DNA of 37,183 bases from Rhodocyclales bacterium (GCA_016214175.1 JACRPB010000124.1:1-37183); one strand, 5' to 3'. Counted from the stretch's first letter, positions 1 through 8,743 are shown. The notes: generated from the letters alone by a model not told the origin. A program made the numbers and translations.

Positions 1-424
1 CCTCCTGGTTGGTCTCGGCGAAGATCTGCAGCCAGCCGGCGTCACGCTGCGAAAGCGCATCGGAATGATCGTTCCAGATGTTGATCGGCGCGCCGATGGC
101 GCGATTGGCAACGGTCATGACGATGGGCAAGCCGAGGCCGGACGCGTTGTACACCGCCTCGGCCATGAACAGCAAGCCTTGCGACGCGGTCGCGGTGTAG
201 GTGCGCGCGCCGGCCGCCGACGAGCCGATGGCGACGCTCATCGCCGCGAACTCGGACTCGACGTTGATGAATTCGCAATTCTTCAAGTCGCCGCTTTTCA
301 CCATTTCGCCGAGGCCTTCGACGATGTGGGTCTGCGGCGAAATCGGGTAGGCGCAAATCACTTCCGGCCGGCACAGCGCGACGGCTTCGGCGACGGCGTG
401 GGAACCTTCGCATTGCTTAAGCAT
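1..424 (-). CDS. porA: 2-oxoacid:ferredoxin oxidoreductase, alpha subunit (N-terminal part)
   Basis: Partial gene: the 3' end lies beyond the window edge, so the ORF track misses it. The reverse-strand frame from the ATG at 424 reads [20 protein letters not shown], then a [11 protein letters not shown] stretch typical of the pyrimidine-binding domain of pyruvate- or phenylglyoxylate-type ferredoxin oxidoreductase alpha chains. Only about 141 residues are visible. The enzyme family oxidatively decarboxylates a 2-oxoacid to an acyl-CoA with ferredoxin as electron acceptor, in the cytoplasm. An SD-like GGAGG lies 8 nt upstream of the ATG, inside the end of the gamma gene. The start overlaps the gamma stop by 8 nt, suggesting translational coupling. 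The substrate (pyruvate, 2-oxoglutarate or an aryl-glyoxylate) cannot be decided from this fragment. The beta subunit is expected just outside the window. Confidence 0.88.
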   Translation of the reverse strand, partial: MLKQCEGSHAVAEAVALCRPEVICAYPISPQTHIVEGLGEMVKSGDLKNCEFINVESEFAAMSVAIGSSAAGARTYTATASQGLLFMAEAVYNASGLGLPIVMTVANRAIGAPINIWNDHSDALSQRDAGWLQIFAETNQE

Positions 425-1079
425 GATCGTGTCCTCCGAAGGGCCGCCCCGAGGGGACACCGCCCCCCGTGGGGGCAGCGAGCGAAGCGAGCGTGGGGGC
501 CAATTTTCCGGCCTCCTCGATCTCACGCATGACGTTGTTGTAGGCGGCGGTGGCGGCGGCGATGTTGCCGGCCGCGACCTTCCCCGCGAACTTGTCGTTG
601 ATGGCCTTGATCACCGATTCGAGTTTCAGCAGTTGCGAGATGGCGGCAAAGCCGCCGAGCAAGGGCACGTTGGGTACCGGCCGGCCGACGCACTTGATGC
701 TGATGTCGGTGGCCGACACCGTGCACAGGCGTTCCGGGCGATGGTTCCTGAGAAAGTCGCCGAGACCCAGCTCCTCGAAGCTCTTGTTGGTATTGATGAG
801 AACGTAGCCGTCGGGCTTGAGACCGGCGAAGACGTCGACCTGATGCAGCAGCGTCGGGTCCTGGATGATCAGCGCGTCGGGCGCCATGATCGGCTCGCGC
901 AAGCGTATCTCCTTGTCGGCGATGCGGCAGAAGGCGACCACCGGCGCGCCGGTGCGCTCGGAACCGAAGCTCGGAAAGGCCTGGGCGTGGCGCCCTTCCT
1001 CGAAGGCGGCGATGGACAGCATTTCGGCGGCGGTTACGACGCCCTGTCCTCCGCGGCCGTGGATGCGGACTTGGAACAT
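417..1079 (-). CDS. porG: 2-oxoacid:ferredoxin oxidoreductase, gamma subunit
   Basis: Encodes about 220 residues of the gamma subunit, the CoA- and inter-subunit-contact domain of the 2-oxoacid:ferredoxin oxidoreductase. The N-terminus [19 protein letters not shown] is the family hallmark (GRGGQG loop), followed by [12 protein letters not shown] place the start at 1079, not at the longer ORF start at 1157, because AGGAGGAGAAGG sits just before this ATG and homology begins exactly there. The family normally ends near the [10 protein letters not shown] segment. Here about 28 further residues ([15 protein letters not shown]...) are encoded by a palindromic repeat-like sequence, so the tail is probably a by-product of the repeat. 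No 4Fe-4S delta subunit gene lies between gamma and alpha. Confidence 0.9.
   Translation of the reverse strand: MFQVRIHGRGGQGVVTAAEMLSIAAFEEGRHAQAFPSFGSERTGAPVVAFCRIADKEIRLREPIMAPDALIIQDPTLLHQVDVFAGLKPDGYVLINTNKSFEELGLGDFLRNHRPERLCTVSATDISIKCVGRPVPNVPLLGGFAAISQLLKLESVIKAINDKFAGKVAAGNIAAATAAYNNVMREIEEAGKLAPTLASLAAPTGGGVPSGRPFGGHDHA
440..500. repeat. REP-like GC-rich palindromic element in the 3' end of porG
   Basis: A dense run of short inverted repeats, seen directly: CCCCGAGGGG, then CCCCCCGTGGGGG, then GCGAGCG-AA-GCGAGCG and a closing GTGGGGGC able to pair with the earlier GCCCCC. Blocks of this type (CCCCCACGCTCGCTTCGCTCGC...) are, from memory, common intergenic repeats in Azoarcus, Thauera and related betaproteobacteria; I cannot verify copy number here and see no second full copy in the window. 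It sits between the end of the conserved PorG sequence and the Shine-Dalgarno of porA. It is translated as the last part of PorG. Confidence 0.55.
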
Positions 1080-1206
1080 TTGCCTTCTCCTCCTGTAAGC
1101 CGATTCCCGCGCAACTCTACTCCGAGCGCGCGGGGCAGTCATCAGGGTTTTCCCCAATCCTGTCGCGGAGTCGTCACAAGACGGTCATGAGTAGTGCCAC
1201 TGCCGA

Positions 1207-1234
1207 CAAGGGCATTGCGGTAATCCGATATTAC
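1207..1234 (+). promoter_or_regulatory. Candidate flagellar-type (sigma-28) promoter and inverted repeat before the MCP gene
   Basis: CAAG (1207-1210) and CCGATA (1225-1230), 14 nt apart, resemble the -35 and -10 elements of sigma-28 promoters, which often drive chemoreceptor genes. The -10 overlaps a perfect inverted repeat, GTAAT-CCGAT-ATTAC (1220-1234), which could be an operator. The -35 is only a partial match and the spacing is one base short of the enterobacterial consensus. This is a weak suggestion based on position and gene class. Confidence 0.25.
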
Positions 1235-1321
1235 TTTCGGCGGGAGCACCGCCTATTCTGCGAGTCTGGCATCCGGTCTGCCCGACGAAAATCCAATAAT
1301 CCGGAGCCCAAGGAGACAACC

Positions 1322-3349
1322 ATGCCCGTCCTGTTCGCGCCTGCCGTGGCGCTGATGAAGAATCTCAAGTATCCCTACAAGTTCGCACTGATCGGCCTGG
1401 TCGCCGCCGTGGCCGTCGGTTTCCTGCTGATCGGCATGCTCGCGAACCTGAAGGGGGCGATCGACCTGGGCGAACGCGAAATCGGCGGCATCCGGATCAT
1501 CAAGCCGACGCTGCATCTCGTGCGCGCCTTGCAGCAGCATCGCATGCTGACCTCGGGCGCGCTGACCGGCCTCGAAGAGCTCAAGACCAAGGCGCCGGCC
1601 AAGGCGGCCGAAATCGACCAGGCGATCGCCGCCGTCGACGCCGCGCTGGCCGCGCACGGCAAGGCTTTCGGCGTCGGCGGCGAATGGACCGGCATCAAGA
1701 AGGAGTGGACCGACCTCGCCGGCGAGTGGGCCGACCTGACGCCGCCGGCGAACATCAGCGCCCACAACGCCCTGATCGAGCATGTGCTGCAAGTGAACGC
1801 GGCGGTAAACGACGCCAGCGGCCTCGTCGTCGATCCGGCGCTCGATTCCTACTATCTGGTCAGCACCGCCGTCACCACCCTGCCCGACCTGCTCGAACGC
1901 GTCGGCAAGCTGGGCGCCGCCGGCATGAGCGTGCTCTCGCGCAAACTCGTCACCGACGACCAGCGCTTCGGCTTCACCCGCGACCTCGGCAACCTCGACA
2001 AACTGAAGGCGGATGTGCTCACCGGCCTGGATCGCTCGGGCAAGTACAACGCCGCCATCAAGCCCAAGCTCGACGACTTCCACCAGAAGTTCGGCGCCCG
2101 CGTCGGCGAAATCATTTACGTCGTCGAATACGAAATCGCCACCGGACGCCTTAACTCGACGCCCGCCTACTTTTTCGGCAAGGCCGCCGATGCCATCGAC
2201 AGCGGCTATGCCGAACTCGGCGCCACCCTGTTCCCGACCGTCGAAACGCTGATCGGCGACCGCATCGCGCACAACCAGGCTCTGCTCGCGCTCGACCTCG
2301 GCATCGCCGTCGCCCTGCTGCTCGCCTTCGCCTATCTGTCGATCGGCTTCTACCTTTCCATCATCGACGGCGTGCGCCACTTGTCGACCGGCGCGCAACG
2401 CATCGCCGCCGGCGACCTCACCGCACGCGTGCCGATCGAGACCAAGGACGAACTGGCGCAGGTCGGCGCCGGCTTCAACACCATGGCCACGGAACTGGGA
2501 TCCCTGATCGGAAAGATCCAGGCCAGCGCCGGCAACGTCACCGCAGCGGCAACGCGGCTGGCGCAGTCGTCGGCGCATATCCAGGAAAGTTCGCAGCGGC
2601 AGAGCGAATCGGCCGCAGCAATGGCGGCCAGCGTCGAGCAGACCACGGTCGGCATCGGCCAGATCGCCGACTTCGCCCACGAGGCGCAAGCGATTTCGAG
2701 CGAATCCGGTGCGCTGTCCGAAGAGGGCGGCGTGATCGTGCAGAACACCGTCGCCGAAATGAAGCAGATCGCCGAAACCGTGCGCAGCTCGGCCGGACTC
2801 ATCGAGAAACTCGGTCACCAGTCGGAGAGCATCTCGGCCATCGTCAACGTCATCAAGGACATCGCCGACCAGACCAATCTGCTCGCGCTCAACGCCGCCA
2901 TCGAGGCGGCGCGCGCCGGCGACCAGGGCCGCGGCTTCGCCGTCGTCGCCGACGAAGTGAGAAAACTCGCCGAGCGCACCACCAACTCGACCAAGGACAT
3001 TTCGACCATGATCGCCGCCATCCAGGACGGCACCCACCAGGCCGTCAGCAGCATGCAGGCCGGGGTCGACAGCGTCAGCCAGGGCGTCGTCCTCGCCCAG
3101 CGCGCCGGCGAGGCCATGGAAAAAATCAAGGCCGGCACCGCCCGCGTCGTACGGTCGGTGAACGACATCTCCTACGCCCTCAAGGAACAGAGCGCGGCCA
3201 GCAACGAAATCGCCCGCAACGTCGAGCGCATCGCCCAGATGGCCGACGAGAACAGCGCCGACGTCGCCAGCTCGACCGCCACCGCGCGCGAACTCGAAAC
3301 CCTGGCGACCGTCTTGCAGGACGAGGCGCGGCACTACCGCGTGCGCTGA
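1322..3349 (+). CDS. Methyl-accepting chemotaxis protein
   Basis: A 675-residue transducer. I chose the ATG at 1322 (CCAAGGAGACAACC before it) over the ORF start at 1187, whose first 45 residues look non-coding. TM1 is at about 21-43 and a large extracytoplasmic sensor region spans about 44-320. TM2 is at about 322-344, followed by HAMP (about 345-398) and the cytoplasmic signalling coiled coil to the end. The conserved hairpin tip, with [20 protein letters not shown], lies near residues 512-531. There is no NWETF-like CheR-binding pentapeptide; the protein ends RHYRVR. The sensor domain has a helical, alanine-rich pattern like other large four-helix-type sensors; its ligand is unknown. It stands alone, convergent with cbiX one base after its stop. 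Confidence 0.93.
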   Translation: MPVLFAPAVALMKNLKYPYKFALIGLVAAVAVGFLLIGMLANLKGAIDLGEREIGGIRIIKPTLHLVRALQQHRMLTSGALTGLEELKTKAPAKAAEIDQAIAAVDAALAAHGKAFGVGGEWTGIKKEWTDLAGEWADLTPPANISAHNALIEHVLQVNAAVNDASGLVVDPALDSYYLVSTAVTTLPDLLERVGKLGAAGMSVLSRKLVTDDQRFGFTRDLGNLDKLKADVLTGLDRSGKYNAAIKPKLDDFHQKFGARVGEIIYVVEYEIATGRLNSTPAYFFGKAADAIDSGYAELGATLFPTVETLIGDRIAHNQALLALDLGIAVALLLAFAYLSIGFYLSIIDGVRHLSTGAQRIAAGDLTARVPIETKDELAQVGAGFNTMATELGSLIGKIQASAGNVTAAATRLAQSSAHIQESSQRQSESAAAMAASVEQTTVGIGQIADFAHEAQAISSESGALSEEGGVIVQNTVAEMKQIAETVRSSAGLIEKLGHQSESISAIVNVIKDIADQTNLLALNAAIEAARAGDQGRGFAVVADEVRKLAERTTNSTKDISTMIAAIQDGTHQAVSSMQAGVDSVSQGVVLAQRAGEAMEKIKAGTARVVRSVNDISYALKEQSAASNEIARNVERIAQMADENSADVASSTATARELETLATVLQDEARHYRVR

Positions 3350-3350
3350 C

Positions 3351-3713
3351 TCACTGCGCCAGCGCGTAGGCGGCCATCGCCGCAATCACCTCCGGCACCG
3401 TGCCGACGGCTTCGGCCAGTTCGATTTCGAGGCCCGCATGCCGCTCCATGGCCGCGGCAGCGCGCTCGGGCAAATCCTTCAACACGTGCTTGCCCGGCGC
3501 GAAGAAGATCGGCACGACGCGAATGCGGCGCGCACCCCGGGCCTGCAGCGCCGCGATGGCGTCTTCCAGCGTCGGCTGCGACAGCTCCAGAAAACCGATT
3601 TCCACTTGCGCTTGCGGATCGCTGGCCAGCATGGCGGCGCGGATGCGCCGGAAGGGCTCGGCATATTCGGCGTTGCGGGCGCCGTGGCCGAAGAGAACGA
3701 TGGCGGGATTCAT
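3351..3713 (-). CDS. cbiX: Small CbiX-type sirohydrochlorin chelatase
   Basis: A 120-residue single-domain class II chelatase. Members of this family insert cobalt (or iron or nickel) into sirohydrochlorin for cobalamin, siroheme or F430 synthesis; short forms act as homodimers. The metal-binding histidine is in LFGHGARN near the N-terminus, and the second conserved histidine is in VPIFFAPGKH. The ATG at 3713 overlaps the stop of the MFS gene as ATGA, so it is probably translated by coupling. The long ORF 3351-4034 is an out-of-frame extension through the MFS gene and is not used. No other cobalamin or siroheme genes are nearby, so the metal is undecided. Confidence 0.88.
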   Translation of the reverse strand: MNPAIVLFGHGARNAEYAEPFRRIRAAMLASDPQAQVEIGFLELSQPTLEDAIAALQARGARRIRVVPIFFAPGKHVLKDLPERAAAAMERHAGLEIELAEAVGTVPEVIAAMAAYALAQ

Positions 3714-4954
3714 GGCACGGGTTTCCAGATGTTGCGGCAACCGGTTTCCTTGACGAACAGGGCGGCGACCCAGCCCAGTATCGCGGCGCCGGCCAGCAGT
3801 TGCAAGCCCGCGGCGTAATCGGCGGCGGCGTAAATGCGGACGCCGTCTTGCAGCCGGCCGTCCCAGTGGCGTTCCATCACCCAGCCGACCAGCGGCTGCA
3901 AGATGGCCGGGCCGAGGAAGACGCCGACGTTGACGACGCTGGTGGCCATGCCGGCGAGCGGCGGCGGATTGACTTCCTTCGCCGCCGCCCAAGACAGCGT
4001 GAAGCCCGCCGTCACCAGTCCCATCGCACCGCACAGCGCGAAGGTCGCGGCCAGCGGCAAGGCGTCGACGGCGAGCCAGACCAGCCAGCCCAGCACATGC
4101 ACGCCCGACACCGCCAGCATCACCGGCTTGCGGCGGCCGATGGCGTCGGAAAGGCGGCCCCAGACCAGGCAGCCGAGGGCGAAACCGAGAAAGTAGACGC
4201 TGACGTGGGTCGAGGCCGTGTTGCGGCTCATGCCGTGGACCTGGGTCAGGTAGGGCACGGCCCAGAGGCCGGCGAAACCGAAGAAGGCGCCGGCCAGCCC
4301 CGTGTTCATGAAGAAGCCGGGCCAGGTGCTGCGGTTTTTCAGCACGCCGATCAGGCCGCCCAGCCAGGCGGTGCGATCGACCTTGCCGGCCGGCGTCTCG
4401 GCCACCCAGACGCGGCTGCCGAGGGCGATGGCGAAGGAAAGCACGCCGACGACGACGAACACCGCGCGCCAGCCCGCCGCCTGCGCCGCCCAGGCCAGCG
4501 GCGCGCCGGCGAGGATGGAGCCGAAATTGCCGATCAGCATCGAGAAGCCGACCAGGGTGGCAAAGCGGCCTTCCTCGAAGCCGGTGGCGATGAGCTTGAG
4601 CATGGCGATGAAAGTCACCGAGACGCCGAGCCCGACCAGGGTCCGGCCGGCGAAAGCCAGCTCGAAACTCGGCGCGAGGCCGAACAGCAGGCTGCCGCCG
4701 CCCGCCACGAGCCCGCCCCAGACCAGCAGCCGGCGCGGCCCGAGGGTGTCGGCGAGAACGCCGGTGGGCACCTGCATCAGCGTGTAGATGTAGAAGTAGG
4801 TCGCCGCCAGGGAACCGAGCTGGGCGCCGCCGATGGCGAAGCTCGCTTGCAGGTCGCCGGCGATCGCGGCCGGCGCGACGCGATGGAAGAACGACAGCAG
4901 ATAGGCGGCGATCGCCAGGGTGAGGCCGAGCACGGCCGCGCGCTTGCCCTTCAA
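3710..4954 (-). CDS. MFS transporter
   Basis: A 414-residue major facilitator with about 12 hydrophobic segments. It has the loop-2/3 signature region GVLADTLGPRRLLVWGG and the equivalent WGRLSDAIGRRKPVM in the second half. The ORF track merges it with a shadow of the kinase gene. The true start is a TTG at 4954, preceded by GGAGGAAAGACC at good spacing. Its reading frame continues to the ATGA overlap with cbiX. It lies 71 nt downstream of glycerate kinase on the same strand, so uptake of glycerate or a related hydroxyacid is a reasonable guess. The substrate cannot be read from the sequence. Confidence 0.85.
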   Translation of the reverse strand: MKGKRAAVLGLTLAIAAYLLSFFHRVAPAAIAGDLQASFAIGGAQLGSLAATYFYIYTLMQVPTGVLADTLGPRRLLVWGGLVAGGGSLLFGLAPSFELAFAGRTLVGLGVSVTFIAMLKLIATGFEEGRFATLVGFSMLIGNFGSILAGAPLAWAAQAAGWRAVFVVVGVLSFAIALGSRVWVAETPAGKVDRTAWLGGLIGVLKNRSTWPGFFMNTGLAGAFFGFAGLWAVPYLTQVHGMSRNTASTHVSVYFLGFALGCLVWGRLSDAIGRRKPVMLAVSGVHVLGWLVWLAVDALPLAATFALCGAMGLVTAGFTLSWAAAKEVNPPPLAGMATSVVNVGVFLGPAILQPLVGWVMERHWDGRLQDGVRIYAAADYAAGLQLLAGAAILGWVAALFVKETGCRNIWKPVP

Positions 4955-5025
4955 GGTCTTTCCTCCGGTTTCCGCGCGAGGACGGCGGAATAGTCGTTTT
5001 CGGCCGCCATCATAACAGGCGGCTT

Positions 5026-6330
5026 TCAGCCCTCCGCCGCCGCCGCGGTGATCAGGATGGCGCGGAAATCGTTGACGTTGGTCAGCGTCGGCCCGGTCAC
5101 GACGGCGTCGCCGAGCGCGCCGAAAAAGCCGTGGCCGTCGTTTTGCGCCAGGCTCTCCTGGGGGCGCAGGCCCAGCGCCCACGCCCGCGCCAGCGTGTCC
5201 GGCGCCAGCACCGCGCCGGCGATTTCCTCCAGGCCGTCGACGCCGTCGGTGTCGCCGGCGATGGCATGGACGCCGGGCAGGCCGTCGAGGGCGATGCCCA
5301 GCGCCAGCAGGAATTCGACGTTGCGGCCGCCGCGGCCGTTGCCGCGCACCGTCACCGTCGATTCGCCGCCCGAGAGCAGCACGCAGGGCGCGCCGAAAGG
5401 CTGGCCGTGGCGCGCCACCTGGCGGGCGATGCCGGCCAGCGTCTTGCCCATGTCGCGCGCCTCGCCTTCGAGGCTGTCGCCAAGGATGTGGGCAGCGATG
5501 CCGGCGTCGCGGGCGACCGCCGCCGCCGCTTCGAGCGCCGCTTGCGGCCGCGCCACGATGCGGGTTTCGGCCCGTGCCAGGCGCGCATCGCCGGGCTTGA
5601 CGCTCTCGCCGGCGCCGCTTGCGAGCAGATCCCGCACCGGCGGCGGCAGGTCGATGCCGTAGCGGGCGACGATCGCCAGCGCGTCGGCGCAGGTGGTGGG
5701 GTCGGCCACGGTCGGCCCCGAGGCGATGTCGACCGGATCGTCGCCCGGCACGTCCGAGATCAGCAGCGTCAGCACCCGCGCCGGATGGCAGGCTGCCGCC
5801 AGGCGCCCGCCCTTGAGCGCCGAGAGATGGCGACGCACGCAGTTGATTTCCGCAATGGTGGCGCCGCTCTTGAGGGGGGCACTGCTCACCGCCTGCTTGT
5901 CTTCGAGCGTCAGCCCCGGCGCCGGCGCGGCGAGCAGCGCCGAACCGCCGCCCGAGATCAGGCACAGCACGAGATCGTCGGCGCTCAGGCAGGAGACGAG
6001 GTCGCGCACGCGCCGCGCCGCCGCAATGCCGGCGGCATCGGGCAGCGGATGCGCCGCCTCGACGATCTCGATGCGAGCGCAGGGCACGCGGTAGCCGTAG
6101 CGCGTCACGACCAGGCCGCTCAGCGGACCGGGCCAGTGGTCCTCGACCGCGCGCGCCATCGCCGCCGACGCCTTGCCGGCACCGACGATGATCAGCCGCC
6201 CCGCCGGCGGCGCCGGCAAATGCGGCGGCACGCACAGCGCCGGCTGCGCCGCGGCGACGGCGGCGGCGAACAGTTGGCGCAGGAAGGCGGCGGCCGGAAC
6301 GGCTGAGGGGGCGCTGCGTTCGAGACTCAT
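5026..6330 (-). CDS. Glycerate 2-kinase (MOFRL family)
   Basis: A 434-residue member of the GckA/TtuD family, which phosphorylates D-glycerate to 2-phosphoglycerate. Older annotations call it hydroxypyruvate reductase. Seen in the sequence: the N-terminal domain with VGAGKASAAMARAVE, the glycine-rich CLISGGGSALL loop, LISDVPGDDPVDIASGPT, and the C-terminal MOFRL domain with LLSGGESTVTVRGNGRGGRN and AGDTDGVDG. I prefer the ATG at 6330 (GAAAGG upstream, MSLERS N-terminus) to the ORF start 13 codons earlier. The pathway is likely entry of glycerate, from glyoxylate or tartronate semialdehyde, into lower glycolysis. It is the first gene of a three-gene minus-strand group with the MFS carrier and CbiX. 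Confidence 0.92.
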   Translation of the reverse strand: MSLERSAPSAVPAAAFLRQLFAAAVAAAQPALCVPPHLPAPPAGRLIIVGAGKASAAMARAVEDHWPGPLSGLVVTRYGYRVPCARIEIVEAAHPLPDAAGIAAARRVRDLVSCLSADDLVLCLISGGGSALLAAPAPGLTLEDKQAVSSAPLKSGATIAEINCVRRHLSALKGGRLAAACHPARVLTLLISDVPGDDPVDIASGPTVADPTTCADALAIVARYGIDLPPPVRDLLASGAGESVKPGDARLARAETRIVARPQAALEAAAAVARDAGIAAHILGDSLEGEARDMGKTLAGIARQVARHGQPFGAPCVLLSGGESTVTVRGNGRGGRNVEFLLALGIALDGLPGVHAIAGDTDGVDGLEEIAGAVLAPDTLARAWALGLRPQESLAQNDGHGFFGALGDAVVTGPTLTNVNDFRAILITAAAAEG

Positions 6331-6376
6331 GACGGCCTTTCGGAATGCCGGCTTGCGGGGGTATCGCACAGTCTAC

Positions 6377-6391
6377 CCGGATCGCATCCGG
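6377..6391. promoter_or_regulatory. Inverted repeat CCGGAT-CGC-ATCCGG between divergent genes
   Basis: A perfect 6-bp inverted repeat with a 3-nt centre, located in the 114-nt gap between the divergent glycerate kinase and REC-PAS-GGDEF-EAL genes. It could be an operator or a short hairpin. Nothing else in the gap resembles a known regulatory element apart from a TAGACT hexamer (6432-6437) just before the second gene. Confidence 0.3.
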
Positions 6392-6444
6392 CCTCGACGC
6401 AGATTGGCGGCAGCAAACGCGGCCGGGCTGTTAGACTATTACTT

Positions 6445-8718
6445 ATGACTAATCCATTGCGCCTGCTGCTGCTGGAGGACAATCCCGACGACGCCCTGCT
6501 CAACCAGCAGGCGTTGCGCAAGGCCGGCATGGACTTCACCGCGCTGCGCGTCGATTCGCGCGCGGCCTTCGTCGCGGCCCTGGTGGACTTCAATCCCGAC
6601 ATCGTGCTCGCCGACTACAACCTGCCGACATTCGACGGCCTCGACGCCCTGGCGCTCGTGCGCCAGCATGCGCCAGACCTGCCGTACATCTTCGTTTCCG
6701 GCGTCATGGGCGAGGAGTTCGCAGTCGACAGCATCAAGCGGGGCGCCACCGATTACGTCCTCAAGGACCGGCTGGCAAGGCTGCCGGTCACCGTGCAACG
6801 TGCCCTGGAGGAAGCGAAGCTGCGCGCACAACGCCGCGAGGCGGAAAAGATCCTGCACGAACAATCGCTGTTCCAGGCCTCCTTGCTCGACAGCATTCCG
6901 GTGCCGGTCTTCTACAAGGATCGCGACGGGCGCTACCTCGGCTGCAACCGCGCCTACGAGGAACTGCTGGGCGTCACGCGCGCCGAAATCATCGGCAAGA
7001 CGGTCCGGGACCTGGCGCCGCCCGCGATCGCCGAAAAGTACCTCACCATGGACGAGGAACTGTTCGCGCATCCGGGCCGCCAAGTGTATGAATGGATCAT
7101 CTGCCGGCCGTCGGGCGAGAAGCGCAACGTGGTCTTCCACAAGGCGACCTTCCCGCACAGCGACGGCAGCATCGGCGGCCTGATCGGGGGCATGGTCGAC
7201 ATCACGGAGCTGAAACGGGCGGAAGCCGAATTGCGCATCGCCGCCACCGCCTTCGAAGCGCAGGAAGGCATGGTGATCACCGACGCCGCCAACGTCATCC
7301 TGCGCGTCAATCAGGCCTTTACCGAGATCACCGGCTACACCGCCGCCGAAGCGGTCGGCCGGACGCCGCAACTGCTGAAGTCCGGCTGTCACGACGCGGC
7401 CTTTTATGCCGCGATGTGGCACGCCATCCGCGATGCCGGAGCGTGGCAGGGCGAAATCTGGAATCGGCGCAAGAACGGCGAGGTGTATCCGGAATGGCTG
7501 ACCATCACCGCCGTCAAGGACGCCGGCGGTGCGGTCTCCCACTACGTCGGCACGCTGACCGACATCACGTCGCGCAAGTCGGCGGAGGAGGAGATCAAGA
7601 ACCTCGCCTTCTTCGATCCCCTCACCCACCTGCCCAATCGCCGGCTGCTGCTCGACCGCCTGCAGCAAGCGGTCGCCTCCAGTTGCCGCACCGGCAAGCT
7701 CGGCGCGCTGCTGTTCATCGACCTCGACAACTTCAAGACGCTGAACGACACGCTCGGCCACGACGTCGGCGACCTGCTGTTGCGACAAGTGGCGCAACGC
7801 CTCGCCGGCGGCATGCGCGAAGGCGACACCGTGGCCCGCCTCGGCGGCGACGAATTCGTCGTCATGCTCGAAGATCTCAGCGACAACGCCCAGGAGGCCG
7901 CCAACCAAACCACGGTCGTCGCCGAAAAAGTGCAGGCGACGCTGAACCAGCCTTATCAGGTCGCCGGCAACGAGCACTACAAGGAGTTCCTGCTCCACTA
8001 CCAGCCCCAGGTCGACGTCGCAGGCCGCATCACCGGCGTCGAAGCGCTGGTGCGCTGGCAGCATCCCGTGCGCGGGCTGCTGTTTCCCGCCGAATTCATC
8101 TGCCTTGCCGAGGAAACCGGCTTGATCCTGCCCCTGGGCCACTGGGTGCTGGAGACCGGCTGCGCCCAACTCGTCGCCTGGGCCGCGCAACCCGACACGG
8201 CGCACCTGACGCTGGCAGTCAATGTCAGCGCCCGGCAGTTTCACCGGCCGGATTTCGTCGCCCAGGTGCTGACGGTGATCGAGCGCAGCGGCGCCGATCC
8301 CTGCAAGCTCAAGCTGGAGCTGACCGAAAGCCTGCTGCTGGAGGACGTGGAAGACATCATCGCCAAAATGACGGCGCTGAAGGCCCACGGCATCGGCTTC
8401 GCCCTCGACGATTTCGGCACCGGCTACTCGTCGCTGTCCTATCTCAAGCGCCTGCCGCTGGACCAGATGAAAATCGACCGCTCATTCGTGCGCGACATCC
8501 TCACCGACAACAACGACGCGGCGATCGCGCGCACCATCGTCGCCCTCGCCCGCAGCATGGGCCTCGACGTCATCGCCGAAGGCGTGGAGACCGAGGCCCA
8601 GCGCGAGCTGCTGGCCGACCACAACTGCCACGCCTACCAGGGCTACCTGTTCAGCCAGCCGGTGCCGGCCGAACAGTTCGAGTCCTGGCTACCGGCCGCC
8701 GCCAGCCGTCCCAATTGA
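6445..8718 (+). CDS. REC-PAS-PAS-GGDEF-EAL c-di-GMP protein with truncated GGDEF
   Basis: A 757-residue cytoplasmic response regulator. REC domain at about 5-121 with acidic pair E11/D12 and predicted phospho-acceptor D57 (IVLADYNLP); PAS domains at about 145-260 and 262-385; GGDEF domain from about 388 with an intact GGDEF motif at 467-471; EAL domain with EAL at 533-535, then ELTES, DDFGTGYSS and EGVET. The EAL catalytic set is complete. The sequence jumps from the middle of GGDEF (GNEHY, residue 512) to KEFLLHYQPQ of the EAL domain. The usual SIG...ADxAMYxAK...GRN half of GGDEF and the linker, about 70 residues, are missing in frame. Diguanylate cyclase activity is therefore unlikely; phosphodiesterase activity is plausible. 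No SD precedes the ATG. Confidence 0.9.
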   Translation: MTNPLRLLLLEDNPDDALLNQQALRKAGMDFTALRVDSRAAFVAALVDFNPDIVLADYNLPTFDGLDALALVRQHAPDLPYIFVSGVMGEEFAVDSIKRGATDYVLKDRLARLPVTVQRALEEAKLRAQRREAEKILHEQSLFQASLLDSIPVPVFYKDRDGRYLGCNRAYEELLGVTRAEIIGKTVRDLAPPAIAEKYLTMDEELFAHPGRQVYEWIICRPSGEKRNVVFHKATFPHSDGSIGGLIGGMVDITELKRAEAELRIAATAFEAQEGMVITDAANVILRVNQAFTEITGYTAAEAVGRTPQLLKSGCHDAAFYAAMWHAIRDAGAWQGEIWNRRKNGEVYPEWLTITAVKDAGGAVSHYVGTLTDITSRKSAEEEIKNLAFFDPLTHLPNRRLLLDRLQQAVASSCRTGKLGALLFIDLDNFKTLNDTLGHDVGDLLLRQVAQRLAGGMREGDTVARLGGDEFVVMLEDLSDNAQEAANQTTVVAEKVQATLNQPYQVAGNEHYKEFLLHYQPQVDVAGRITGVEALVRWQHPVRGLLFPAEFICLAEETGLILPLGHWVLETGCAQLVAWAAQPDTAHLTLAVNVSARQFHRPDFVAQVLTVIERSGADPCKLKLELTESLLLEDVEDIIAKMTALKAHGIGFALDDFGTGYSSLSYLKRLPLDQMKIDRSFVRDILTDNNDAAIARTIVALARSMGLDVIAEGVETEAQRELLADHNCHAYQGYLFSQPVPAEQFESWLPAAASRPN

Positions 8719-8728
8719 CGTTCCGCGA

Positions 8729-8743
8729 CCGGCCGCCGGCCGG
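8729..8743. terminator. Possible GC hairpin between convergent genes
   Basis: CCGGCC-GCC-GGCCGG forms a 6-bp stem in the 32-nt space between the stops of the c-di-GMP gene and htpX. It is followed on the plus strand only by CTTTC, so it is a poor intrinsic terminator. The call is weak. Confidence 0.25.

Noticed and set aside
1267-1282. Sigma-54-like TGGCA-N8-TGC before the MCP
   Set aside because: GG-N10-GC spacing is right but several consensus bases differ, and there is no nearby enhancer-binding regulator or site; likely chance in GC-rich DNA.
1253-3385. 710-aa minus-strand ORF across the chemoreceptor gene
   Set aside because: Antisense shadow of a clearly recognisable MCP; GC-rich codon bias leaves the opposite strand open.
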